Assembly: GCF_031801495.1 (NCBI RefSeq)
Contig: NZ_JAOEGC010000001.1
Coordinates: forward strand, 1,612,001 to 1,676,000
Reading direction: 5' to 3'
DNA length: 64,000 nucleotides
From: Agrobacterium tumefaciens_K
Lineage (GTDB): Bacteria; Pseudomonadota; Alphaproteobacteria; Rhizobiales; Rhizobiaceae
The notes beneath the pieces were generated by a model. The model was not told where the DNA came from. It did no database searches and worked only from the letters and a program-made list of their open reading frames with translations. The translations under genes were made by a program, and so were the position numbers. Below, one piece after another: positions 9,261 through 18,209 of the stretch (positions are counted from its first letter, which is position 1; each line of letters begins with the position of its first letter).

Positions 9261-9290
9261 GGGCCGTCGCGAATGACGGCCCTTTTTTTT
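9261..9290 (+). terminator. Rho-independent terminator of the efflux operon
   Basis: An 8-bp perfect stem (gggccgtc / gacggccc) with a 6-nt loop is followed directly by eight T residues. It lies 42 bp past the MFS stop codon. Confidence 0.9.
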
Positions 9291-9500
9291 GGGGCCAGCG
9301 CATTTTCGGAGAAAGTGCTTGGCGGTTTTACGTCCCGACCAGGCTTCAAAACACATGGAGCGGGCGCGTCCGGCGATTCCGTTTGAACGGACGCACCACG
9401 GCACTTCGGGGAGCGCTCTGTGTGCCTATGCTTTGACCGATGTGGGGAAAATCCCGTTTCCGCCTGTTGCCCGCTACGGATAAGGAATGTATATCCTATA

Positions 9501-9522
9501 CATTGAGGTACGTACCTCAATG
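9501..9522. promoter_or_regulatory. Perfect 22-bp CpG-centred palindrome, probable operator
   Basis: cattgaggtac joined to gtacctcaatg is a perfect palindrome about 90 bp before the PPOX gene, in an otherwise geneless stretch (9291-9609). The even palindrome with central CG is typical of LacI-family sites. A near copy lies in front of the LacI-type regulator at 10444-10459. Confidence 0.7.
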
Positions 9523-9609
9523 GATGTCGTGCGGAGTGAATACGGGGGGCGGGAGGACGGCAGCCCCGGATTTACGGCCGGGCGGGTGTTGCCGTTCAGG
9601 GAGGGGAAC

Positions 9610-10260
9610 ATGACGGCTTTGCAACTTGATACAGATTTCGCCATCACGGATGAGCGGTCGCTTCGCGGCCTGTTCGAACCGACGCATGCTTTGGCAATAC
9701 AGAAATGTCAGGATAACCTCGGCGAACATGCACGTGAATTCATAAGGCGTTCTCCTTTCCTGTGCATAGGCACCCAGAATCTGGAAGGAGCGGCCGACGT
9801 CAGCCCTCGTGGCGATCCTCCCGGCTTCGTAAAGGTTCTCGACGGGCGCACTCTGGCGATCCCTGACCGGCCAGGCAACAATCGCCTCGATACTCTCAGC
9901 AATATCCTCGCCAACCCCAATGTCGGCCTGCTGTTCATCGTGCCCGGTTTCGATGATACGTTGCGCGTGAACGGATCTGCGACACTGAGCCGGGATCCCG
10001 AACTTCTCAAGCTCATGACCATCGCGGATAGGACCCCGAAACTCGGTATCGTCGTCGAGGTGAGAGAGGTTTTCATGCATTGCGCCAAGGCGTTCAGGCG
10101 CTCCCGCCTTTGGGATCCTGCGCATTTCCAGGTCCGTGGGGAAATGCCCTCGCTTATCAAGATCATTCTGGATGAGACGACGGGTGCTCCGGCAAGCGGG
10201 GATGAAATGCGCAAGATGGACGAGCAACTTGAGCGGGACTACCGCAGAACGCTTTATTAG
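9610..10260 (+). CDS. FMN-binding PPOX-type protein (pyridoxamine 5'-phosphate oxidase-like)
   Basis: A 216-residue split-barrel flavoprotein of the pyridoxamine phosphate oxidase-like superfamily, close in look to the MSMEG_1061-type FMN-dependent subfamily. Visible blocks are FIRRSPFLCIGTQNLEGAAD followed by VSPRGDPPGFVKVLDGRTLA (FMN-contact strand), DRPGNNRLDTLSNILANPNV, and a C-terminal CAKAFRRSRLWDPAHF. The frame is open from 9487, but the ATG at 9610 is preceded by gagggga and lies downstream of the palindrome, so I start there. Its substrate is unknown; related proteins detoxify or reduce small molecules with F420 or FMN. The shared palindrome suggests control by the LacI-type regulator encoded next. 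Confidence 0.82.
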   Translation: MTALQLDTDFAITDERSLRGLFEPTHALAIQKCQDNLGEHAREFIRRSPFLCIGTQNLEGAADVSPRGDPPGFVKVLDGRTLAIPDRPGNNRLDTLSNILANPNVGLLFIVPGFDDTLRVNGSATLSRDPELLKLMTIADRTPKLGIVVEVREVFMHCAKAFRRSRLWDPAHFQVRGEMPSLIKIILDETTGAPASGDEMRKMDEQLERDYRRTLY

Positions 10261-10443
10261 AGCTTTTCCGCTTCGAGCGGAATCCTGGCGTATGCTCTAT
10301 CTATGTGTTTTTACTTGTTTTCTGGACGTGAAGCCACGCCGCACATTTGCTTGAAACGCACTAAGGCGCGGATTCGGAAGATCGCGGCGCACTTTGGCCT
10401 TTGGCAGGTGCGCATGGATATTTCTCCGCGATTTGACGAGTAG

Positions 10444-10459
10444 TGAGGTACGTACATCA
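10444..10459. promoter_or_regulatory. Near-copy of the 9501 palindrome before the LacI-type gene
   Basis: tgaggta-cg-tacatca differs from the centre of the 9501-9522 palindrome by one base in 16. It lies about 55 bp upstream of the regulator's start codon, a position suited to autoregulation. The core gtacgtac occurs again at 16613-16620, before the beta-glucosidase. Confidence 0.6.
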
Positions 10460-10512
10460 TTTTTCGATTTACTGTTTCCGTAAAGGCGGATATGCAGGCT
10501 GCGGGAGGAAAC

Positions 10513-11535
10513 ATGAAGCCTACGGTTCATGATATCGCTGCGAAGGCGGGCGTCAGTCTGGCCACAGTCGACCGGGTGCTCAACCTGCGCCCCGGCGTGC
10601 ATGCCTCAACCCGGGCGAGGGTCGAGGCGGCGATTTCCGATCTCGGTTATGTGCGCGATATTGCCGCCGCCAATCTCGCCAAGGGCCGCAGCTATTCGCT
10701 GGTGTTCATCCTTCCCGGTAACGACAATTCCTTCATGGCCACGCTGCGCGCCGAGGTGCGGGCGGCGGCGTCACGCTCGCATGTGGAACGCACGGCGATC
10801 CGCGTCATCGAGGTGCCGCCCTTCGATCCGGCGGCGCTGACGCAGGCGCTCGACGTCGCCCGTCAGGAGCGGCCGTCCGGCGTTGCGTTTGTGGCGATCG
10901 ATTCAGAGGATGTGGCGGAGGCGGCGGAGCGTCTGGCTGAAAGCGGCATAGCCACGGTGACGCTGGTGTCCGATATCACCGGCGCGAGGCGCGATCATTA
11001 TGCGGGCGTGGACAACGTTGCGGCGGGGCGCACGGCGGCAAGCCTGCTCGGCCGTTTCCTGTCGGGAAATGCGGGTGACGTGGCCGTCGTTGCCGGTTCG
11101 ATGCTGGTACGTGACCATCGCGAGCGCCTTCAGGGGTTTCGTGCCGTCATCGACGAAGAATTCCCGCAGCTCCGGCTGCTACCGGTTCTTGAGGGGCGTG
11201 ATGATCCCGCGACTGTTGAGGCTCTGGTCACCGAGGGGCTGGCGAACGAGGCGCTTGCCGGCATCTACAGCCTTGGCGCAGGCAACCGTGGCCTTGTCCG
11301 GGCGCTGAAAGCAGGGGCGGGGAAACGCTTGCCCGCCGTCATTGCCCACGAACTCACCGAAAATACCGCAAGCGCGCTTCGCGAGGGTGTCATAGACGCC
11401 GTGCTCAATCAGGATGCCGGGCATGAGGTGCGCAGCGCCATCCGTGTTCTGAAAGCCCGCGCCGACGGTCTGCCTGTCATCGCCGCGCAGGAGCGTATCC
11501 GCATCGATATCTTTCTCAGGGACAACCTGCCCTGA
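10513..11535 (+). CDS. LacI-family transcriptional regulator, probable xylose-locus regulator
   Basis: A 340-residue regulator: LacI helix-turn-helix at residues 1-50 (KPTVHDIAAKAGVSLATVDR, VLNLRPGVHASTR, hinge DIAAANLAKGR) and a periplasmic-binding-protein-like sensor domain (LVFILPGNDNSFMATLRAEV onward). The start at 10513 follows ggagg by a good distance; the longer frame from 10492 has no such site. It directly precedes xylB and xylA on the same strand (25 bp gap), so it is likely cotranscribed with them and senses xylose or a related sugar. That role is inferred from context. The palindromes at 9501 and 10444 are candidate binding sites. Confidence 0.88.
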   Translation: MKPTVHDIAAKAGVSLATVDRVLNLRPGVHASTRARVEAAISDLGYVRDIAAANLAKGRSYSLVFILPGNDNSFMATLRAEVRAAASRSHVERTAIRVIEVPPFDPAALTQALDVARQERPSGVAFVAIDSEDVAEAAERLAESGIATVTLVSDITGARRDHYAGVDNVAAGRTAASLLGRFLSGNAGDVAVVAGSMLVRDHRERLQGFRAVIDEEFPQLRLLPVLEGRDDPATVEALVTEGLANEALAGIYSLGAGNRGLVRALKAGAGKRLPAVIAHELTENTASALREGVIDAVLNQDAGHEVRSAIRVLKARADGLPVIAAQERIRIDIFLRDNLP

Positions 11536-11559
11536 CCCAATTCCGCAATGGAGAAGAAC

Positions 11560-13008
11560 ATGTATCTTGGTCTTGATCTTGGAACCTCGGGCGTCAAAGC
11601 GCTGCTGATCGACGGCGATCAGACGATTGTCGGTTCAGCGAACGGCTCGCTCGATGTTTCCCGTCCGCACCACGGCTGGTCGGAGCAGGATCCGGCAGAC
11701 TGGATCAAGGCGACGCAGACGGCCGTTGCGGGCCTCAAGAAGAAATTCCCGAGGGAATTGGCGGCGGTGAAGGGCATCGGCCTTTCCGGCCAGATGCATG
11801 GCGCGACGCTTGTTGACGATGCCGGAAAGGTGCTGCGTCCCTGCATTTTGTGGAACGATACGCGCTCGTTTGCTGAAGCCGCCAAACTCGATGCCGACCC
11901 GCGTTTCCGCAAGATCACCGGCAACATCGTGTTTCCCGGCTTCACCGCGCCAAAGCTTGTCTGGGTCGCGAACAATGAACCTGAAGTCTTCGCAAAGGTT
12001 GCGAAGGTCTTGCTGCCGAAGGATTATCTGCGTCTCTGGCTGACAGGCGAATACATCTCCGAAATGTCGGATTCGGCTGGCACCTCATGGCTGGATACCG
12101 GTGCGCGCAAATGGTCGGGCGAGCTTCTTGCCGCCACCGGGCTGGATGAAAAGCATATGCCGTCGCTGGTCGAAGGCACCGAGGAGGCGGGCGTTCTCAA
12201 GGCCGAGCTTGCTGCGGAATGGGGACTTTCCGGCCGCGTCGTCGTTGCGGGCGGGGCAGGCGACAATGCGGCGTCTGCCTGCGGCATGGGTACGGTCAAG
12301 GAAGGCCACGCCTTCGTCTCGCTCGGTACGTCGGGTGTGCTTTTTGCGGCCAACGCTTCCTATCTCCCTCGGCCGGAAAGCGCCGTTCACGCCTTCTGCC
12401 ATGCGCTTCCGGACACATGGCATCAGATGGGAGTCATTCTTTCCGCCACGGATGCACTGAACTGGTATTCGCGCCTCACAGGCAAGTCCGCCGCCGAACT
12501 CACCACGGAACTGGGCGACGAGCTGCTGGCGCCGACCGGCGTGACCTTCGCGCCTTATCTTTCCGGTGAACGCACGCCGCACAACGACGCCGCCATTCGC
12601 GGCTCCTTCATCGGTCTTGCCCATGAAAGCGACCGCAAGGCGCTGACCCAGGCCGTGCTGGAGGGTGTCACGTTCGCGATCCGCGACAATCTCGAAGCGC
12701 TGAAATCGGCAGGAACCTCCATTTCCCGTGTCACGGCCATCGGCGGCGGTTCCCGCTCCGCCTACTGGCTGGCCTCCATCGCCACATCGCTCGGTGTTCC
12801 GGTCGATATTCCGGCGGAAGGCGATTTCGGCGCGGCCTTCGGCGCCGCCCGCCTGGGCCTCATCGCCGCGACCGGTGCCGACCCCGTTGCCGTCTGCACC
12901 CAGCCGGAAACCGACCGCACCATCGAGCCGGTGGCGGCATTGAGCGGCGCTTATGAGGAGGCTTACGCCCGCTACCGTGCGCTCTATCCGGCCATCAGGC
13001 CGCTTTGA
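11560..13008 (+). CDS. xylB: Xylulokinase
   Basis: Xylulokinase phosphorylates D-xylulose with ATP to xylulose 5-phosphate, which enters the pentose phosphate pathway. The 482-residue protein shows the FGGY kinase order: N-terminal phosphate loop YLGLDLGTSGVKALLIDGD, substrate region GLSGQMHGATLVDDAGKVLR and ILWNDTR, the SLGTSGVLFAAN block, and the C-terminal FGGY signature VTAIGGGSRSAYWLASIAT. An upstream ATG exists at 11548, but ggagaag sits just before the ATG at 11560, which also fits the family N-terminus. It lies between the LacI-type regulator and xylA. Confidence 0.95.
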   Translation: MYLGLDLGTSGVKALLIDGDQTIVGSANGSLDVSRPHHGWSEQDPADWIKATQTAVAGLKKKFPRELAAVKGIGLSGQMHGATLVDDAGKVLRPCILWNDTRSFAEAAKLDADPRFRKITGNIVFPGFTAPKLVWVANNEPEVFAKVAKVLLPKDYLRLWLTGEYISEMSDSAGTSWLDTGARKWSGELLAATGLDEKHMPSLVEGTEEAGVLKAELAAEWGLSGRVVVAGGAGDNAASACGMGTVKEGHAFVSLGTSGVLFAANASYLPRPESAVHAFCHALPDTWHQMGVILSATDALNWYSRLTGKSAAELTTELGDELLAPTGVTFAPYLSGERTPHNDAAIRGSFIGLAHESDRKALTQAVLEGVTFAIRDNLEALKSAGTSISRVTAIGGGSRSAYWLASIATSLGVPVDIPAEGDFGAAFGAARLGLIAATGADPVAVCTQPETDRTIEPVAALSGAYEEAYARYRALYPAIRPL

Positions 13009-13017
13009 AAGACTTAA

Positions 13018-13129
13018 CCTCCCCCTTGAGGGGAGGTCGCCGCGGAGCGGCGGGTGGGGGTATCCATTGCCCCCCAGTAAACAACCCCACCCCGGGCATT
13101 CGCCCGGCCCTCCCCGTCAAGGGGGAGGG
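13018..13129. repeat. Imperfect long palindrome between xylB and xylA
   Basis: Left arm cctccccctt-gaggggagg (13018-13036) pairs with an inverted copy carrying one extra base (13108-13129). Inner stems are G/C-rich (gccgc / gcggc; ccgggc / gcccgg). It is another palindrome-within-palindrome unit, placed inside an operon, where it may tune xylA expression or mRNA stability. Confidence 0.75.
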
Positions 13130-13155
13130 TGAATAAAACCCAAGGAGGATCATTC

Positions 13156-14466
13156 GTGAGTACAGGTTTTTTCGGCGATATCGCCAAGGTCAAATATGAA
13201 GGCCCGGACAGCACAAACCCGCTGGCCTTCCGCCACTACAACCCGGACGAGATCGTCGCGGGCAAGCGCATGGAAGACCACTTGCGTTTCGCCGTCGCCT
13301 ACTGGCATTCCTTTGCATGGGAAGGTGGCGATCCGTTCGGTGGTCGCACCTTCGACCGCCCGTGGTTCGGCGATGACATGGCCAAGGCCAAGCTGAAGGC
13401 GGATGTGGCCTTTGAAATGTTCAGCCTGCTCGGCGCTCCCTATTACTGCTTCCACGATGCGGATGCGCGCCCGGAAGGCAAGACTTTCGCTGAAAGCACG
13501 AAGAACCTCAACGAGATCGTTGATTATCTTGGGCAAAAGCAGGCGGACACCGGCGTCAAGCTGCTCTGGGGCACGGCCAACCTGTTCTCCAACCGCCGCT
13601 TCATGTCGGGCGCGTCCACCAATCCGGATCCGGATGTGTTTGCCTACTCCGCCGCAACCATCAAGACCTGCATGGACGCCACGATGAAGCTCGGCGGTGA
13701 GAATTACGTGCTATGGGGCGGTCGCGAAGGTTACGAAACCCTGCTCAACACCGACCTCAGCCGAGAGTTCGACCAGATGGCGCGCATGCTGCATATGGTC
13801 GTGGAATACAAATACAAGATCGGTTTCAAGGGAACGATCCTCGTCGAGCCGAAGCCGCAGGAGCCGACCAAGCATCAGTATGATTACGATGTCGCGACGG
13901 TCTACGGCTTCCTCAAGAAGTACGGCCTTGAGAACGAAGTGAAGATGAACATCGAGCAGGGCCACGCGATCCTTGCCGGTCACACCTTCGAGCATGAACT
14001 GGCGCTGGCATCGGCGCTCGGCATCTTCGGTTCGATCGACATGAACCGAAACGACTACCAGTCCGGCTGGGATACCGACCAGTTCCCCAACAACGTGCCG
14101 GAAATGGCGCTGGCCTATTATCAGGTTCTGCAGGCGGGTGGTTTCACGACCGGCGGCACGAACTTCGATGCCAAGCTGCGCCGCCAGTCGCTCGATCCGG
14201 AAGACCTGCTGATCGGCCACATCGGCGGCATGGATTGCTGCGCCCGCGGCCTGAAAGCTGCGGCAAAAATGGTGGAAGACGGCGCGCTGTCGAAGCCACT
14301 TGCCGAGCGTTACGCCAAGTGGGATCAGCCGGAAGCTCAGAAGATGCTGCGTGGCGAGTACAAGCTCGAGGATATCGCAGCGAAAGTGGAGCGCGAGAAC
14401 ATCAACCCAGAGCCGAAGTCCGGCCGTCAGGAATACCTCGAAAACATCGTCAACCGTTACGTTTGA
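13156..14466 (+). CDS. xylA: Xylose isomerase
   Basis: Converts D-xylose to D-xylulose in the cytoplasm, using two divalent metals. The 436-residue protein begins at a GTG (13156) preceded by an ideal aaggagg; the first ATG frame at 13129 would place that site inside the gene. Family signatures are visible: NPLAFRHYNPDEIV, HSFAWEGGDPFGG, the catalytic-His block YYCFHDADARPEGKTF, metal ligands in GTILVEPKPQEPTKHQYDYD and MNIEQGHAILAGHTFEHEL, and SIDMNRNDYQSGWDTDQFP. The length matches class II enzymes of Rhizobiaceae. A strong terminator follows. Confidence 0.97.
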   Translation: MSTGFFGDIAKVKYEGPDSTNPLAFRHYNPDEIVAGKRMEDHLRFAVAYWHSFAWEGGDPFGGRTFDRPWFGDDMAKAKLKADVAFEMFSLLGAPYYCFHDADARPEGKTFAESTKNLNEIVDYLGQKQADTGVKLLWGTANLFSNRRFMSGASTNPDPDVFAYSAATIKTCMDATMKLGGENYVLWGGREGYETLLNTDLSREFDQMARMLHMVVEYKYKIGFKGTILVEPKPQEPTKHQYDYDVATVYGFLKKYGLENEVKMNIEQGHAILAGHTFEHELALASALGIFGSIDMNRNDYQSGWDTDQFPNNVPEMALAYYQVLQAGGFTTGGTNFDAKLRRQSLDPEDLLIGHIGGMDCCARGLKAAAKMVEDGALSKPLAERYAKWDQPEAQKMLRGEYKLEDIAAKVERENINPEPKSGRQEYLENIVNRYV

Positions 14467-14489
14467 TTGCTATTTTCTTGAGAAGAAGG

Positions 14490-14516
14490 GGCGGGGACTG
14501 TTTCCCGCCTTTTTTT
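14490..14516 (+). terminator. Rho-independent terminator after xylA
   Basis: Stem ggcgggga / tttcccgcc (one wobble pair) with a 3-nt loop, followed by seven T residues, 24 bp past the xylA stop. Confidence 0.88.
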
Positions 14517-14646
14517 CTCGTCATTTGCTTTGGCTCAGAGTTAAGGTTGTGGTCGCTGTGGAGGTGAACGCCAGTCCGGCAAATTTGCGGAACTGGATGG
14601 CAGATGCCACCAACTGAAAGCCACGCGGCGTGGCTGCTTTGCGCCA

Positions 14647-15252
14647 TCAGCAGACATATACTTTAGTGGGCGAAATCAAACGTTTCAGCCCGATTTCACG
14701 GAAGCGGGTGAATGCCGACACATCATCCTTGGCTTTAGCGCGAATGAGCGCTCCCTCATAAGCGTCCACGATACTGGCTGTTAGATCATTGATGTTCTCG
14801 TCACTGTCGAGCTCGCCATCCCGCTGCGCAGCAGCCAGCACCCCTTGAATACTTTTCTCCCAGCGGTCGAATGACATGGAGAGCGCATCGAGAACAACTG
14901 CGCTCCGGCCAGCGGCGCTTTGGGCAATCATACCGTAAAGGCACCCTGCATATGGGGCGTCCGCCTTGTACTCTTGTTCGAGCGCTGCGAAATAGGCATC
15001 GAGGCGGGCCAGCGGACGGAGCGACGTGTCTGTGAAGAATGCCTCCCGCACCTGTCGGTACTTTTCCTCATACGCTTCGATGACCGCCACTACGAAGTGA
15101 TCCTTGCTTTGAAAGAAGTGGTAGAATGACCCTTTCGGCACATCGACGGCCTTCAGGATGGGGCCGATGCCCACACCTTCATAGCCATGCGCCAGTAATT
15201 GCCGCAAACCTTCGGAAATGAGGCGTTCACGCGTCGTAGATTGACTATACAT
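14647..15252 (-). CDS. TetR-family repressor (NemR/AcuR-like)
   Basis: A 201-residue TetR-type regulator. The HTH lies at about residues 8-52 (TRERLISEGLRQLLAHGYEG, VGIGPILKAVDVPKGSFYHF). The C-terminal half resembles the TetR_C_6 (NemR/AcuR-like) group, with the GCLYGMIAQ block carrying a cysteine at the place where NemR has its electrophile-sensing cysteine. That link is by motif only. The ATG at 15252 is preferred over the GTG at 15255. It is divergent from an EamA transporter, with a tagac-N5-gtcta operator just upstream of its start codon. It probably represses both genes. Confidence 0.88.
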   Translation of the reverse strand: MYSQSTTRERLISEGLRQLLAHGYEGVGIGPILKAVDVPKGSFYHFFQSKDHFVVAVIEAYEEKYRQVREAFFTDTSLRPLARLDAYFAALEQEYKADAPYAGCLYGMIAQSAAGRSAVVLDALSMSFDRWEKSIQGVLAAAQRDGELDSDENINDLTASIVDAYEGALIRAKAKDDVSAFTRFREIGLKRLISPTKVYVC

Positions 15253-15255
15253 CAC

Positions 15256-15270
15256 TAGACCAATCGTCTA
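15256..15270. promoter_or_regulatory. TetR operator tagac-N5-gtcta
   Basis: Perfect 5-bp arms with a 5-bp centre (tagac-caatc-gtcta), the classical NemR/RutR/AcuR-type TetR half-sites, three bases upstream of the regulator's start and 43 bp before the divergent transporter gene. Confidence 0.75.
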
Positions 15271-15312
15271 CTAAATTGTTTATGCACATCTCTCTCCTTG
15301 GGTTGACCTCAT

Positions 15313-16182
15313 ATGAGCATAGCACGCAGTAGGCTTGTCGGCATCTATCTCGTGATTTCTTCTGCCGTTCTGTGGAGTACGGCAGGACTTTTTGTACGCA
15401 TCGCCGACATGGATGTCTGGTCGATGGTCGCTTGGCGGTCGGCCTTCTCATTCGTCGCGCTAGGCACTTTCGTATTGATCCGCCGAAGATCGACGAAGAA
15501 CGGAGTTGAATGGACTTTTGGTCTGCCCGGGGTTGCTGCATGTGCCGTGTCTACGGTAGCGTCGATCACCTACATTGCGTCTTTGCAGTGGACGACTGTC
15601 GCGAATGTCATGACGGTCTACGCCACGCTTCCGTTTGCAGCGACCGGGATCGCCTTCTTATGGATGCGCGACCGCGTGACATACCGCTTCGTCATCGCTG
15701 GCTGTCTGGCTTTCGTGGGAGTAGCTATTTCGGTCGGAGCAGCTATTTCGGCAAATGACCTTCTTGGCATCCTGGCTGCCTTTATCATGACAGCTGGATG
15801 CGCCACACAGATTGTCATTGCCAAACGGTTTCCTAACATGGATTCGATGACGATGACGGTCTTCGCCGCGTTGGCCTGCCTTTGCATCGCCCTTCCGCTC
15901 ATGCAGTATTCGATGCCGACATGGACACAGCTCGTTGCATGCGCTTTCTATGGGATTTTCACAACCGGAATTGGTTATGTCCTTTTGTTGCTTGGCTCTC
16001 GCCGGGTGAGTTCAGGTGAAGCCGGACTATTATCCATGCTCGACGTCATCCTTGGCCCGATATGGGTCTGGATTTTTTACAGCGAGGAGATCAAGCTCCC
16101 AGTCCTTCTGGGCGGCGCAGTCGTTTTGACTTCTGTCTTTTGGTATCTTCTACCAGCCCGTAAGGTTGCTGCCCCCGTTTGA
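15313..16182 (+). CDS. EamA/DMT-family exporter
   Basis: A 289-residue drug/metabolite transporter with ten predicted helices formed by two EamA repeats (about residues 8-140 and 150-283). Seen are SSAVLWSTAGLFVRIADMDV in helix 1, WTTVANVMTVYATLPFAATG at the end of repeat 1, and FTTGIGYVLLLLGSRRVSSG followed by EAGLLSMLDVILGPIWVWIF in repeat 2, the typical DMT motif. Likely an inner-membrane exporter of a small metabolite or toxicant. It is transcribed away from a TetR repressor with a clear operator between them, so it is probably induced by that repressor's ligand. Confidence 0.88.
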   Translation: MSIARSRLVGIYLVISSAVLWSTAGLFVRIADMDVWSMVAWRSAFSFVALGTFVLIRRRSTKNGVEWTFGLPGVAACAVSTVASITYIASLQWTTVANVMTVYATLPFAATGIAFLWMRDRVTYRFVIAGCLAFVGVAISVGAAISANDLLGILAAFIMTAGCATQIVIAKRFPNMDSMTMTVFAALACLCIALPLMQYSMPTWTQLVACAFYGIFTTGIGYVLLLLGSRRVSSGEAGLLSMLDVILGPIWVWIFYSEEIKLPVLLGGAVVLTSVFWYLLPARKVAAPV

Positions 16183-16562
16183 GCAATGTCAGTTTCGGGC
16201 CACAAGTGTCGTTGGTGATATTTGCTCCATAGCTCGGCAAATTTCTTCTCCCCGCTCGTCCCCGCCCCAGCATTTCGCTGCATCATTGTCGTCGCAACCG
16301 GAATAGAAGGGCGATACGCGCGGCGCCCTTCTCGGGCCGGTTGCCGGCACCGAAAACATCGTTCTGGCAGACGTGTTTCGGAAAGGCCCCCCGCTCATGC
16401 CAGAGGCGGGAGGGTACGATCCGATAGGTGCCGTAGCAATCTCCTGTCCTTGCAGAAATGCCCGGTGGATGCATCCAATCCTCCCCATACCTCCATGCCC
16501 CGCATCTGCCGGGCTTCCTCTTCCCGCATCCCGCCCATCGCGGGACCGAAGACGTTTTTTGC

Positions 16563-16590
16563 AAGCGCTTTGGATTTCTCTGAAACGTTT
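16563..16590. promoter_or_regulatory. Two CpG-centred palindromes before the beta-glucosidase gene
   Basis: aagcgctt (16563-16570) and aaacgttt (16583-16590) have centres exactly 20 bp apart, two helical turns, in a 503-bp geneless stretch (16183-16685). LacI-family sites often look like this. A gtacgtac core (16613-16620), shared with the palindromes at 9501 and 10444, lies 30 bp further on. The rest of the stretch (16183-16560) shows no convincing gene. Confidence 0.5.
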
Positions 16591-16685
16591 TAGAATTGGA
16601 TGTGTTGCGGCTGTACGTACCGGTCAACATGGTCTAAACCGCCTGTACTTACCCGTTTTCCGGCATGCCAGAGAGGAGTTTTCCG

Positions 16686-18053
16686 ATGACCGATCCCAAG
16701 GTGCTTGCAGCCCGGTTCCCCGGCGATTTCCTGTTCGGCGTGGCAACCGCATCCTTCCAGATCGAAGGCGCGACCAAAGCCGATGGCCGTAAGCCCTCCA
16801 TCTGGGATGCCTTCTGCAACATGCCCGGCCGCGTCCATAACCGTGACAATGGCGATGTTGCCTGCGATCACTACAATCGCCTTGACGAGGATCTCGATCT
16901 CATCAAGGGCATGGGCGTGGAAGCCTATCGCTTTTCCATCGCCTGGCCACGCATCATTCCCGATGGCGTGGGGCGCATCAACGAGAAGGGGCTGGATTTT
17001 TATGACCGCCTCGTGGATGGCTGCAAGGCGCGCGGCATCAAGGCCTATGCGACGCTCTATCATTGGGATCTGCCGCTCGCTCTGATGGGCGATGGCGGCT
17101 GGACGGCTCGTTCCACGGCCTATGCCTTCCATCGTTACGCCAAGACCGTCATGGCCCGCCTCGGCGACCGGCTGGATGCGGTGGCGACGTTCAATGAGCC
17201 ATGGTGCGCGGTGTGGCTCAGCCATCTTTACGGCATCCACGCGCCGGGTGAACGCAACATGCAGGCGGCGCTGGCCGCCATGCATCACATCAACCTTGCC
17301 CATGGCCTTGGTGTCGAGGCGTCGCGTCATGTCGCGCCGCAGGTGCCGGTGGGACTGGTGCTGAATGCACATTCCGTCATTCCTGCCTCGGATAGCGAAG
17401 CAGACCGCAACGCAGCCGAGCGCGCTTTCCAGTTCCACAACGGTGCGTTTTTCGATCCGGTCTTCAAGGGTGAATATCCGGCTGAGATGATGCAGGCGCT
17501 GGGCGACCGCATGCCGCTGGTCGAGGCGGACGATCTGTCGATCATCAGCCAGAAGCTCGACTGGTGGGGGTTGAATTATTATACGCCGATGCGCGTCGCA
17601 GATGATGCGTCCGAAGGCGCGGAGTTCCCGGCAACCATATCCGCGCCCTTTGTCAGCGATGTGAAAACGGATATCGGCTGGGAGGTTTATTCCCCGGCGC
17701 TGGCCTCGCTGGTGGAGGAGCTTTACGGCCGTTACGAACTGCCGGATTGCTACATCACCGAAAACGGCGCCTGCTACAACATGGGCGTCGAAAACGGTGA
17801 GGTGGATGACCAGCCACGCCTCGATTATTACGCCGAGCATCTCTCGGTGGTGGGAGATCTCATCAAGGATGGCTATCCGATGCGCGGTTATTTCGCCTGG
17901 AGCCTGATGGACAATTTTGAATGGGCCGAAGGTTATCGCATGCGCTTTGGCCTTGTGCATGTCGATTACGACACCCAGGTCCGCACCCTGAAGAAAAGCG
18001 GCAAATGGTACAGCGCCCTTGCGTCTGAGTTTCCCCAAGGAAATCATAAGTAG
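16686..18053 (+). CDS. GH1 beta-glucosidase
   Basis: A 455-residue glycoside hydrolase of family 1, acting by retention on beta-glucosides or beta-galactosides such as cellobiose. The family opening FPGDFLFGVATASFQIEGA is near residue 12. The acid/base glutamate lies in VATFNEPWCAVWL (about residue 175) and the nucleophile in CYITENGACYN (about residue 360). The sugar-contact block NFEWAEGYRMRFGLVHVDYD is near the C-terminus. No signal peptide, so it is cytoplasmic. The start at 16686 follows gaggag; the frame from 16665 lacks one. CpG-centred palindromes upstream suggest sugar-responsive LacI-type control. A weak terminator follows. Confidence 0.95.
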   Translation: MTDPKVLAARFPGDFLFGVATASFQIEGATKADGRKPSIWDAFCNMPGRVHNRDNGDVACDHYNRLDEDLDLIKGMGVEAYRFSIAWPRIIPDGVGRINEKGLDFYDRLVDGCKARGIKAYATLYHWDLPLALMGDGGWTARSTAYAFHRYAKTVMARLGDRLDAVATFNEPWCAVWLSHLYGIHAPGERNMQAALAAMHHINLAHGLGVEASRHVAPQVPVGLVLNAHSVIPASDSEADRNAAERAFQFHNGAFFDPVFKGEYPAEMMQALGDRMPLVEADDLSIISQKLDWWGLNYYTPMRVADDASEGAEFPATISAPFVSDVKTDIGWEVYSPALASLVEELYGRYELPDCYITENGACYNMGVENGEVDDQPRLDYYAEHLSVVGDLIKDGYPMRGYFAWSLMDNFEWAEGYRMRFGLVHVDYDTQVRTLKKSGKWYSALASEFPQGNHK

Positions 18054-18061
18054 ACAAAATT

Positions 18062-18082
18062 ATCAGTCTTGCTGATTTTTTT
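18062..18082 (+). terminator. Weak intrinsic terminator after the beta-glucosidase
   Basis: A 5-bp stem (atcag / ctgat) with a 5-nt loop and a run of seven T residues begins 9 bp past the stop codon. The stem is short but the T tract is good. Confidence 0.5.
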
Positions 18083-18209
18083 GATGGTTCCCTCCGTGTG
18101 CCTGCTTGCGCGGCCGAGCGCATGTCCTATGTCAGGGCGGTTGCGGTCAAAACGCAGCGCCTTCGCTCCGCCGGACGAGGGCTGATCCTCCCAAGGGAAA
18201 TTTACGAAC

